From contig NZ_CANMUE010000011.1 in assembly GCF_947500975.1 (NCBI RefSeq), positions 1 through 64,000 on the forward strand: DNA of 64,000 nt, read 5' to 3'. This DNA is from an uncultured Polaribacter sp. (GTDB taxonomy: Bacteria; Bacteroidota; Bacteroidia; Flavobacteriales; Flavobacteriaceae). Positions 24,813 to 34,200 of this stretch are shown here, piece after piece. The first letter of the stretch is position 1, and each line of letters opens with the position of its first letter. The position numbers were made by a program, and so were the translations under genes. The notes under the pieces are model-generated. The model was not told the DNA's origin. It saw only the letters and a list, made by a program, of their open reading frames with translations, and did not search any database.

Positions 24813-25523
24813 TTATTTTCCGTTTAAGTTCCAATTGTAAGTTAAATATTTAATTTTAGCTTTCGATTTAATTTCTACATTAGCGTATTTATTCAAATAA
24901 TCTATGACAGAACCTTCTGTTGTAAAATCCGCTTTATACCATTCAAATAACTTAGAAATTTGAACTTTTTTTTCTGATATTATATTTCTTTTCGGGTCAT
25001 TAATAAATTTCTTCATTAAATCTTCAGTTTTACTTTCGTAATTAGCTTCTGTAAAAGCAAAGTTTCCTAATTGTGGGCAAGATCCAGAAGCACAATTTAC
25101 AGCAACATGAATTTTAGGATCTTTAAAGTTTTTTCTTAAAATATCATGTTCAATTTGATTTAAAGTATATGTTTTTCCTCCAACTTTAGCAAAAGGGATG
25201 TTCCAAGCATCTTTACCATCTTTTTTAATTTTTATGATACTTTTTAATGGATAATTTTCTAAAACAATTTTTAGCGTATAAGCATTATATGCATTAGCCC
25301 AAAAAGCTTTTGTTTTTGCAGCAGACCAAGATTTTTTTGCAGAAGTAACTTCTAAATAAGAAATAAAAGAATCTAGTTCTACTTTATCATTTTTTAATGA
25401 TTTATAATCTACAATTCCTTTTTCTGAAACATGCTTTTGTAATAAATTATTAAAAATAGATGTTTGAGCACTAACTTGATTTAAAGTTAAAAGAATTAAT
25501 AATGTTATAAGTGTTTTTTTCAT
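24813..25523 (-). CDS. DUF547 domain-containing secreted protein
   Basis: Exported protein of 236 residues with a signal peptide (1-19, cut after VSAQ) and a DUF547 domain. FWANAYNAYTLKIVLENYP, LNQIEHDILRKNFKDPKIH, and VNCASGSCPQLGNFAF with a conserved CxxxxCP are the marks of the family. DUF547 has an unknown, possibly papain-like or transglutaminase-related fold. It is the first gene of the arsenosugar run, 39 bases before the AhpD-like gene and behind a wide upstream region, so the operon promoter probably lies in 25524-25700. Its share in the pathway is unknown. Confidence 0.88.
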   Translation of the reverse strand: MKKTLITLLILLTLNQVSAQTSIFNNLLQKHVSEKGIVDYKSLKNDKVELDSFISYLEVTSAKKSWSAAKTKAFWANAYNAYTLKIVLENYPLKSIIKIKKDGKDAWNIPFAKVGGKTYTLNQIEHDILRKNFKDPKIHVAVNCASGSCPQLGNFAFTEANYESKTEDLMKKFINDPKRNIISEKKVQISKLFEWYKADFTTEGSVIDYLNKYANVEIKSKAKIKYLTYNWNLNGK

Positions 25524-25756
25524 TTTTAAATTATTTATATTTTCTTAGACGAAGGATTTTTTAATAGTTTACAAAATGATTTCAATAATTTTATTTTTTA
25601 ATCATAATTAATTTTCAATTTCTAAATTATAAAGAAGCTTAACAGTATTATGGTTTCTAATTTTAAAAAGAAAAGTAACTATTGGGCTTTAAATGTTATA
25701 AAACAAAATTGGTAAAAATTGATTAAGTTTTAAATTGCTATTTGTTGTTTAAAATG

Positions 25757-25834
25757 GTTAGCCCTGATTGTAGCATTTGTTTGAGCTCTTTTTGTTTTTA
25801 CAAAAAAGCGAGTGCGAAAAGCAGGATTAGCTTC
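25757..25834 (+). ncRNA. Structured RNA resembling the Flavo-1 motif
   Basis: In the gene-free stretch 25524-25899, this piece reads AGCCCTGATTGTAGC, then a hairpin TTTTTGT-loop-ACAAAAA, then GCGAGTGCGAAAAGCAGGATTAGCT. CCTG pairs with CAGG and the outer AGC with GCT. I recall the same frame (AGCCCTGAT..., GCAGG..TAGCT) before or between genes in many flavobacteria, and I associate it with the Rfam motif Flavo-1; the name is from memory. It ends 14 bases before the fabD promoter box and so may be an independent small RNA. The rest of the gap shows nothing I can name. Confidence 0.6.
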
Positions 25835-25847
25835 CAATAAATTTAGT

Positions 25848-25855
25848 TATTTTTG
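25848..25855 (+). promoter_or_regulatory. Putative -7 promoter box for fabD
   Basis: TATTTTTG matches TAnnTTTG, 45 bases before the fabD ATG and just after the structured RNA. Confidence 0.45.
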
Positions 25856-25899
25856 CGCCAATTAAATTTTTTGAATAAATAAACGATTACATACAATTT

Positions 25900-26784
25900 A
25901 TGAAAGCATATATTTTTCCAGGTCAAGGAGCACAATTTACAGGAATGGGATTGGATTTATACGAAAAATCGCCATTGGCACAAGAATATTTTGAAAAAGC
26001 AAATTCGATTTTAGGGTTTTCTATTACAGATATTATGTTTGAAGGTACAGCTGAGCAATTGAAAGAAACCAAGGTTACTCAACCTGCAATATTTTTACAT
26101 TCGGTAATTTTGGCAAAAGTTTTAGGTGATGATTTTAAACCAGAAATGGTCGCTGGCCATTCTTTAGGGGAATTATCTGCTTTAGTTGCTAATGGAGTTT
26201 TGTCTTTTGAAGATGGATTGAAATTAGTTTCTAAACGTGCTTTGGCAATGCAAAAAGCATGTGAAATTGCACCATCTACAATGGCGGCGGTTTTAGGTTT
26301 AGAGGATAATATTGTTGAAGAAACTTGTGCAGAAATTGACGGAGTTGTGGTCGCTGCAAATTATAATTGCCCTGGGCAATTAGTTATCTCGGGAGAAGTT
26401 TCTGCTGTAGAAAAAGCGTGTGAAGTTTTAACTGAAAAAGGAGCAAGAAGAGCTTTATTGTTGCCTGTTGGTGGCGCATTTCATTCTCCAATGATGGAGC
26501 CTGCAAGAGAAGAATTAGCTGCTGCAATTGAAGCAACTGTATTTAGCAAGCCTACTTGTGCTGTGTATCAAAATGTAACTGCGAGTGCGGTTACAGATCC
26601 TGATGAAATAAAGAAAAATTTAATGATTCAATTAACTGCACCAGTAAAATGGACACAATCTATACAAGCAATGATTGCTGATGGAGGAACAGAATTTATT
26701 GAAGTAGGGCCAGGTAAAGTGCTACAAGGTCTAATGCGTAAAATTGATAGAAGTGTTACAGTTAGTGGAGCAAATTTTGAATAA
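25900..26784 (+). CDS. fabD: Malonyl CoA-ACP transacylase
   Basis: Moves malonyl groups from CoA to acyl carrier protein for fatty acid synthesis in the cytoplasm. FPGQGAQFTGMG starts the fold. The nucleophile Ser lies in VAGHSLGELSAL (near residue 89), the catalytic His in GGAFHSPMM (near 198), and VGPGKVLQGLMRKID ends it. Length of 294 is normal. It stands alone, with its own promoter box and a terminator hairpin, away from other fab genes. Confidence 0.97.
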   Translation: MKAYIFPGQGAQFTGMGLDLYEKSPLAQEYFEKANSILGFSITDIMFEGTAEQLKETKVTQPAIFLHSVILAKVLGDDFKPEMVAGHSLGELSALVANGVLSFEDGLKLVSKRALAMQKACEIAPSTMAAVLGLEDNIVEETCAEIDGVVVAANYNCPGQLVISGEVSAVEKACEVLTEKGARRALLLPVGGAFHSPMMEPAREELAAAIEATVFSKPTCAVYQNVTASAVTDPDEIKKNLMIQLTAPVKWTQSIQAMIADGGTEFIEVGPGKVLQGLMRKIDRSVTVSGANFE

Positions 26785-26808
26785 ATTTACTTTTTTAAAA
26801 ACATATGA

Positions 26809-26838
26809 AACACTATGAGAAATCATGGTGTTTTTTTT
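26809..26838 (+). terminator. Terminator after fabD
   Basis: The stem AACACTATGA / TCATGGTGTT closes a GAAA tetraloop, followed by a run of eight T. Confidence 0.85.
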
Positions 26839-26963
26839 ATGTATTATTTTTAAATAAGAACTAATTGTAGCTGTGATAATGTTGTTTTTGAGAATTAAAA
26901 AATAAATATAAATAGACTAAAAAAAGGGGTTTTTTCCTGTTTAAAGTTATTTTAAAAAAACAT

Positions 26964-26971
26964 TACATTTG
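26964..26971 (+). promoter_or_regulatory. Putative -7 promoter box for the matrixin-like gene
   Basis: TACATTTG matches TAnnTTTG and lies 46 bases before the ATG at 27017. Confidence 0.4.
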
Positions 26972-27016
26972 TAGTAAGTGTCAATAAATCAATTTTTTAA
27001 TTAGAAATCCCCACTT

Positions 27017-30000
27017 ATGAAAAAAATACTTTTTCTTATTTACTTGTTTACAATTTGTTCTGTAAACGCTCAATTTATAGAATTACCGCTAACAGATAAA
27101 ATTACATCAGCTTCAGCTATTGTAGAAGGTAAAATAATAGATGTTGATGTTTCTTATGGTAAAGACTCTTTAATTTATACTACCTATTATTTAGAAGTGT
27201 ATAAAAATTTTAAAGGACTGCCTTCTAATACTGAAAACATAAGAATTGTAAAACTAGGAGGTATTATTGGTGATGATGTACTAGAAGTATCTCCAAGTTT
27301 AGACTTATATACTGGAGAAGTAGCTTCTTTTTTTCTGAAAAATAGTGATATCGAATTTTTAGAAGAAGAAAATTCAGATATAGATGGAGATGGTATCCCT
27401 AACACTGAAGATTTAGATGATGATGGAGATGGTATAAATACCATTGATGAAGACGTGCAAATAGTAGATCAAGATCCAACAAATGATGATACAGATGGAG
27501 ATACTATACCCAATTATTTAGATAATGATGATGATGGAGATGGTATTTTAACTCTAAACGAAGATGTTAATAATGATGGCGATTATACAAATGATGATAC
27601 TGATGAAGATGGAATTCCTAATTATCTAGATGCAGAAGATTCACCAATAACAAATGATGATTTAGGGAATGTTACCCCAGAAGATGCTGAATTAACAATT
27701 ACAAATATTTTGGGTAATGATATAGATAATAAAACTTTAGACGCAATAAATATTACTTTGTTTTCAATGGACAGCAGTATCACAGGAGGTATAGATACAC
27801 CTTTAGTAATTCCTAATATTGGTACTTATACTTTAACTACATCAGGAGATGTAGTTTTTACGCCTTTAGATAATTATTCTGGAGATGCAAGTATTAATTA
27901 TAGCGTAACTGATGAAGAAGGTTTAGCGTCTAATGTTAGTAATATTGAAATTACTGTAACTCCAGTTAATGATGCACCTTTACCAATAGCAGATAGTTAT
28001 TCAACAATTGAAGATACAATACTAGAAATATCAGTAGATGAAGGATTGTTAGTAAATGATTCAGATATTGAAGGAGATCCTTTAATGATTATTTCAATTA
28101 ATTATGGTGGAGAAAATATTGAAGCTGGAAATTTGGCGGAATTATCGCAAGGAGCTCTTCAAGTAAATTCTGATGGAAGCTTTAGTTTTGAGCCTGAACA
28201 AGATTTTAATGGAAACTTGGAGGTAACTTATTTAATGTCTGATGGAGATTTAATGATCAACTCAACATTAACAATAACTGTAAGCCCAGTTAATGATGCG
28301 CCCGTAACTTTAGATGATTTTGTGAGTATTGAAGCAGGAACTTCAATTAATATAGACGTTTTAGCTAATGATTTGGATATTGATAGTGATATATTAACAA
28401 TAGATTCAATAGAAATGGATCCAGAACAAGGGGTAGTAACTATTAATACGGATCAAACTATAACCTATACCCCACAAGAAAGTTTTATTGAAGGGATAGA
28501 TGTTTTTACATATAAAGTTTGTGATGGTGACGGATTGTGCGGAACAGCTCAAGTGCAAGTTACAGTATCAACAACTAATGAAGCTCCAATAGCAAATGCA
28601 GATGCTTATTCAAGCAATGAAGATGAAGTTTTAAATGTTGATGTAACAAACGGATTATTAGCTAATGATACTGATGCTAATCAAGATGATTTAATGATAA
28701 CAGGCATCACTGTTGATGCTGTAGATTATGAAGTTGGTTTAGAAGTTGAAATATCAAGAGGAACTATAACCGTTAATGCTGATGGAAGCTTTTCTTTTCT
28801 TCCTCAACAAGATTTTAATGGAGAAGTCTTAATCACATATTTAGTTTCAGATGGCGTTTCAGAGGTTTCTTCAGAGGTAAAAATTACAATACTTCCGGTT
28901 AACGATGCACCTGTGGCATTGTCAGATGAATATACCTTTATCAGTAATCAAGTAACAACAATTGCAAAAGAAGATGGTGTTCTAAAAAATGATACTGATG
29001 TAGAAGGCTCTGTTTTAACAGTTACTGAATACAAAATAGATCAAATTATATATTCGGCAGGTGAAATTTCCGAAACTTCTTTTGGAAGTTTTAAGTTAAA
29101 TACCGACGGTTCTTTAGAAATTAACTCAACTTTTGTTGATGGAACTACTACAATTAATCCAATAATTTATACTATTTCTGATGGTTTATTAACAACACAA
29201 GCCGAAATAAATTTGACAGAAGATGTTGTTGGTGTTGAAGATCAAGATCAAGACGGAGTAGCTGATACTGATGAAGATATTAATTTTGATAACGACTTAA
29301 CAAATGATGATACAGATGGAGATGGAACTCCGAACTATTTAGATTCTGATGATGATGGAGATGGAGTTAGTACCTTAGAAGAGGATATTGATTCAGATGG
29401 AACTCCAACAAACGATGATACAGATGCTGATGGAATTCCTAACTATTTAGACACAGATGATGATGGAGATGGAGTTAGTACCTTAAATGAAGATGTTGAT
29501 TCAGATGGAAATCCAACAAATGATGATACAGACGGAGATGAAATTCCAAACTATTTAGATACAGATGATGATGGAGATGGAATAGATACAAAAGATGAAG
29601 ACCTAAATCAAGATGGAGATCCAACAAATGATGATTCTGATGGAGATGGAATTCCTAACTATTTAGATCCTAATCAAAATAAAAGTAATGTAAAAAATGT
29701 AATTTTAAAAAATATAGCTTTATATGAGGCTGTAAGTTCAACAATATCAAAATATACTTATGATTGTGATTCTGGAGTTGTAACTAATCCATTTATTACT
29801 TTTCAAAATTTAAATGAATTTTATCAAGAATTAGAAAATAGTATTGGAAGTACTTATGAAGAGGTAAGTTCTACCACTCCTTGTGTTTCTGTTTCGAGTA
29901 AAACTGTAAATACAATGTCAATTAGTGGTATGTCTCCTTCAATTATAAATGCAGGAACAAAAGAGTTGTTAACTATAAATGGTACAAATTTCGGTACTAC

Positions 30001-31042
30001 TTTAACAAATCAAACTTTATGGTTTAGAAACAATAGTAACCCAAATGAGTATAAAAACATACCAAATTCAGAAATAAAAAGCTGGTCTGATACTAAAATA
30101 GAGGTATATGTTCCTTATTATGCTGGTACTGGTAAAATTGCATTATCCACTACAAGCAGTGGTAATAAAATATATTCTTCAAATACTGTTACGGTACCTT
30201 ATGCGCAATTAAATTCTAGCTATAAACAAACACAGCATATTGATAGTAATTCTAATGGTGGATATACTTTTAGTCTAAATACCGATTTTGCAGCAAACAC
30301 AGCAGCAAAAGAAGCATTTGAAAGAGCTATGGAAACTTGGTCTTGTAATACAAGTATGAATTGGGAAATAGGTAATACCGTAGTAACAGATACGCAAACT
30401 ACACGTAATGGTGTAAATACTGTAATGTTTGATTCAACCATGTCGGCTAGTCAATTAGGAGTATGTTATAGTAGGTGGGGTTCATGTTCTTCTACAGGAG
30501 ATAGAGTTGTTACAGAAATTGATATAATTTTTAACCCAAATGTAAATTGGAATTATACAACTAGTAACGCTTCAGGTTCTCAGTATGATTTTGAAACTGT
30601 TGCTTTACATGAACTAGGTCATGGTAGACAAATAAAACATATGATAGATGATACTAAAACCATGCACTTTTCTTTAGCAAAAGGTGATGTTCGAAGAACA
30701 TTAACCAATGATGAAGTTGATGGAGGTTTAGATATACAAAGTAGAAGTAATAGTATTGTTGTTTGTGGGCAAAATTTAATGACTGATTATAGTTGCGCTA
30801 CAAACTCTGTATCAGATTTTAATAGTGTATTTAGTGTTTATCCAAACCCTGTTCGTACAACACTTACAGTAGAAAGTTCAAATGATACTGTAAATAATTT
30901 AAAGATATTTAATGTAAATGGTAGCTTAATAAGACATTCTAAAACAAATACTATTAGTGTAGACAATTTAGTTATTGGTGTTTACATTTTAAAAATTGAA
31001 ACACCTAACGGTATTATGACTCAAAAAATTATAAAAGAATAA
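27017..31042 (+). CDS. T9SS-secreted matrixin-like metalloprotease with TSP3 and cadherin-like repeats
   Basis: A 1341-residue secreted protein. Order: signal peptide (1-19); an N-terminal domain (20-115); Asp-rich thrombospondin-3-type Ca-binding repeats (about 119-213); four cadherin/Ig-like tandem domains (about 214-735, each ending near VNDAP); a second TSP3 block (about 740-885); an IPT/TIG domain (about 970-1060, GMSPSIINAGTKELLTING). A zinc protease domain follows (about 1075-1255) with HELGHGRQIKH, where His1198, His1202 and His1208 are metal ligands and Glu1199 the base. TMHFSLAKG is a possible Met-turn. The C-terminal T9SS sorting domain is at 1271-1341 (VYPNPVRTTLTV, GVYILKI). The metzincin Gly eight places from the first His is Gln. 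A terminator follows. Confidence 0.9.
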   Translation: MKKILFLIYLFTICSVNAQFIELPLTDKITSASAIVEGKIIDVDVSYGKDSLIYTTYYLEVYKNFKGLPSNTENIRIVKLGGIIGDDVLEVSPSLDLYTGEVASFFLKNSDIEFLEEENSDIDGDGIPNTEDLDDDGDGINTIDEDVQIVDQDPTNDDTDGDTIPNYLDNDDDGDGILTLNEDVNNDGDYTNDDTDEDGIPNYLDAEDSPITNDDLGNVTPEDAELTITNILGNDIDNKTLDAINITLFSMDSSITGGIDTPLVIPNIGTYTLTTSGDVVFTPLDNYSGDASINYSVTDEEGLASNVSNIEITVTPVNDAPLPIADSYSTIEDTILEISVDEGLLVNDSDIEGDPLMIISINYGGENIEAGNLAELSQGALQVNSDGSFSFEPEQDFNGNLEVTYLMSDGDLMINSTLTITVSPVNDAPVTLDDFVSIEAGTSINIDVLANDLDIDSDILTIDSIEMDPEQGVVTINTDQTITYTPQESFIEGIDVFTYKVCDGDGLCGTAQVQVTVSTTNEAPIANADAYSSNEDEVLNVDVTNGLLANDTDANQDDLMITGITVDAVDYEVGLEVEISRGTITVNADGSFSFLPQQDFNGEVLITYLVSDGVSEVSSEVKITILPVNDAPVALSDEYTFISNQVTTIAKEDGVLKNDTDVEGSVLTVTEYKIDQIIYSAGEISETSFGSFKLNTDGSLEINSTFVDGTTTINPIIYTISDGLLTTQAEINLTEDVVGVEDQDQDGVADTDEDINFDNDLTNDDTDGDGTPNYLDSDDDGDGVSTLEEDIDSDGTPTNDDTDADGIPNYLDTDDDGDGVSTLNEDVDSDGNPTNDDTDGDEIPNYLDTDDDGDGIDTKDEDLNQDGDPTNDDSDGDGIPNYLDPNQNKSNVKNVILKNIALYEAVSSTISKYTYDCDSGVVTNPFITFQNLNEFYQELENSIGSTYEEVSSTTPCVSVSSKTVNTMSISGMSPSIINAGTKELLTINGTNFGTTLTNQTLWFRNNSNPNEYKNIPNSEIKSWSDTKIEVYVPYYAGTGKIALSTTSSGNKIYSSNTVTVPYAQLNSSYKQTQHIDSNSNGGYTFSLNTDFAANTAAKEAFERAMETWSCNTSMNWEIGNTVVTDTQTTRNGVNTVMFDSTMSASQLGVCYSRWGSCSSTGDRVVTEIDIIFNPNVNWNYTTSNASGSQYDFETVALHELGHGRQIKHMIDDTKTMHFSLAKGDVRRTLTNDEVDGGLDIQSRSNSIVVCGQNLMTDYSCATNSVSDFNSVFSVYPNPVRTTLTVESSNDTVNNLKIFNVNGSLIRHSKTNTISVDNLVIGVYILKIETPNGIMTQKIIKE
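29302..29672 (+). repeat. 108-base tandem coding repeat (TSP3 units)
   Basis: AAATGATGAT-type unit starts fall at 29302, 29410, 29518 and 29626, exactly 108 bases (36 codons) apart. They encode TNDDTDGDGIPNYLD plus DDDGDG loops. The same spacing occurs in the first Asp-rich block (27481 and 27589), so both blocks come from one unit. Confidence 0.9.
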
Positions 31043-31064
31043 ATACTTAAAACAAGTTATTATA

Positions 31065-31092
31065 AAGACCGTGAGAAATCACGGTCTTTTTT
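31065..31092 (+). terminator. Terminator after the matrixin-like gene
   Basis: The stem AAGACCGTGA / TCACGGTCTT closes a GAAA tetraloop, with a T run. A weaker hairpin with T6 lies at 31154-31180 (AGCTAA / TTAGCT). Confidence 0.88.
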
Positions 31093-31230
31093 GTTTTATA
31101 TTTTTTTAAAAAGTAATAATTGTATCAAAAAAAGTCTGTAATAAAGTCAAAATAGCTAAAGTTTCTAATTAGCTTTTTTAGGATCTGTTTTTTTGTTTAA
31201 ATTCCAATATATTCTTTCCTAGAATAAATG

Positions 31231-31238
31231 TAAATTTG
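31231..31238 (+). promoter_or_regulatory. Putative -7 promoter box for leuS
   Basis: TAAATTTG matches TAnnTTTG and lies 23 bases before the leuS ATG. Confidence 0.45.
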
Positions 31239-31260
31239 CAGCTTCTTAAAAGAAATATCA

Positions 31261-34200
31261 ATGCAATACAATCATCAAGAAATAGAAAAGAATTGGCAAA
31301 AATATTGGGCAGAAAACCAAACATTTAAAGCCGAAAATAATTCTGAAAAGCCAAAATATTACGTGTTAGATATGTTCCCTTATCCAAGTGGAGCAGGTTT
31401 ACATGTTGGGCATCCTTTAGGATATATTGCATCAGATATTTATGCGCGCTATAAACGCCACAAAGGTTTTAATGTTTTGCATCCGCAAGGATATGATTCT
31501 TTTGGTTTGCCAGCGGAACAATACGCCATCCAAACGGGCCAGCATCCTGCAAAAACTACTGAAGAAAATATAACAACTTATAGAAGGCAATTAGATCAAA
31601 TTGGTTTTTCTTTTGATTGGAGTAGAGAGGTAAGAACATCAAATCCAGAATATTATAAATGGACTCAGTGGATTTTTATTCAGTTGTTTAATTCTTGGTA
31701 CAATAAGGATACAGATAAGGCAGAAGACATTTCTACCTTAGAAAAAGTTTTTAAGAAAGAAGGAAATCAAAATGTTAATGCAGTTTGTGATGAAGATGTA
31801 AAATCGTTTTCTGCGGATGAATGGAACGCATTTTCAAAGACAGAACAAGAAGAAATTTTATTACAATACAGATTAACTTTTTTGTCTGATACAGAAGTAA
31901 ATTGGTGTCCGGCATTAGGAACCGTTTTAGCAAATGACGAAATTGTAAACGGAGTTTCAGAAAGAGGAGGACACCCTGTTGTTCGTAAAAAAATGACACA
32001 ATGGTCTATGCGAATTTCGGCATACGCACAACGTTTATTAGACGGCTTAGAAACTATTGATTGGCCACAACCTTTAAAAGATTCTCAAACAAATTGGATA
32101 GGTAGAAGTCAAGGAGCAATGGTTACTTTTAAAGTTGATAATGGTTCAATTAAGGAAAGTTCAGCTATAAAATTATCATACAAAGAATTAGAAGCTTTAA
32201 AAGAGTTAAGACAAAACTCAACAAAAGCAGAAACTACACTTTGGAACCAATTAAAGAATAAAAAAGGGGCATCAAAATTTAGAAGAAAGTATACTATTGG
32301 TGCATTTTTAGTAGATTATGTTTGTGTTTCTAAAAACTTAATTGTTGAGTTTGCTGCGAAAGAAGATGAAGCAGCAAGAACAGCATATTTTTATAATGAA
32401 GGTTTTAATGTAATTCGTTTTACAAATGAAGAGGTTTTAAAAAATGTTGAAAAAGTTGTTTCTGAAATTAATTTTGCAATTCAATTTCCAAAAGTATCAG
32501 TAAAAGATACTGCTAAAAAAGAAGTTGAAAAAAATGAAAATCAATATAAAATAGACGTTTTTACAACAAGACCAGATACGATTTATGGGGTAAGTTTTAT
32601 GACTTTGGCTCCAGAACATGAGTTAGTTTCTAAAATTACAACCGATGCCCAAAAAGCAGAAGTTGAAGCTTATATAGAAGCAACTGCAAAACGTTCTGAA
32701 CGTGATAGAATGGCGGATGTAAAAACGATTTCTGGTGCTTTTACAGGTGCGTATGCAATTCATCCTTTTTCTGGTGAAAAAATTCAGATTTGGATTGGTG
32801 ATTACGTGCTTGCTGGTTATGGTACAGGTGCAGTAATGGCTGTTCCTTGTGGAGATCAACGTGATTATGATTTTGCAAAACATTTTAATATTCCAATACC
32901 TAATATTTTTGAAGGTGTAGATATTTCTGAAGCTGCGCATACAGATAAAGAAGGGACTAAGATTGCAAATTCAGACTTTTTATCAGGATTAAAATATAAG
33001 AAAGCCTTAAAATTAGCCATTTTTGAAATGGAAAAACGAGGTTTTGGCTACGGAAAAATAAACTACAGATTACGTGATGCTGTTTTTAGTAGACAGCGTT
33101 ATTGGGGAGAACCTTTTCCTGTATATTATAAAGACGGAATGCCGCAAATGATTGATGCAGAACACTTGCCAATTGTATTGCCCGAAGTTGAAAAATATTT
33201 GCCAACTGAAGATGGAAAACCACCTTTAGGAAACGCAACAGAATGGGCTTGGGATTCTCGTGCCAAGAAAGTTGTTTCTAATGATAAGTTAAAAAATAAG
33301 ACTGTTTACCCGTTAGAGTTAAATACAATGCCAGGTTGGGCGGGTAGTTCTTGGTATTTTAACAGATATATGGATTCTAATAACGAAGGCGAATTTGCAA
33401 GCAAAGAATCTCTTGATTATTGGCAAAATGTAGATTTATATATTGGAGGTTCTGAACACGCAACAGGGCATTTATTATACGCACGTTTTTGGCAAAAATT
33501 CTTGTTCGATAAAGGCATCGTACCTGTAGATGAGTTTGCTAAAAAACTGATTAACCAAGGAATGATTTTGGGAACGAGTGCTTTTGTTTACCTAGTTAAA
33601 CCTGAAATTTATGCGGATTTAAGAAATAGAAACAATGATGGTGGAATAAATGTTATTACGAAAAAAGTTTTTATTTCTTCTAATAAATACGAGACTTTAA
33701 AAGGTGATTCTAAAGACCTAGCTCAAGAAATAAAAAAAGAGATAATAGAAAAGTATTTTCCTATACAAGAAGATTATGTCAAAATTGACATAGATGTATA
33801 TAAAATTCATGCAGATATATCTTTTGTGAATAATTCAGAAGAGTTGGATACAGTAGCATTTAGTAATTGGTTTCCAGAATTTAAAAATGCGAAATTCATC
33901 ACAGAAGAGGATGGCACTTTTAAAGTTTCTCGTGAAGTAGAAAAAATGTCTAAATCTAAGTACAATGTTGTAAATCCTGATACAATTTGTGATGAATATG
34001 GTGCAGATGCATTGCGTTTGTTCGAAATGTTTTTAGGTCCTTTAGAACAAGCAAAACCTTGGAAAACCTCTGGTATTTCTGGCGTTTATAGTTTCCTTAA
34101 AAAATTATGGAAATTATATGTTTCTGAAGATGGTGTTATTGTTTCTGAAGAAAAAGCAACAAAAGACGAATTAAAGGTTTTACATAAAACCATTAAAAAA

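Noticed and set aside
29302..29672. A CRISPR array or minisatellite
   Set aside because: The 108-base units are in frame, encode Asp-rich Ca-binding loops and have no unique spacers.
32146..32544. An intein in leuS
   Set aside because: The insert has no Cys or Ser at its N-end, no His-Asn at its C-end and no intein blocks; DUF559 similarity explains it better.
32623..32940. Minus-strand open frame of 105 codons inside leuS
   Set aside because: It lies in a fully conserved part of LeuRS and its translation is low in complexity and matches no pattern I know.
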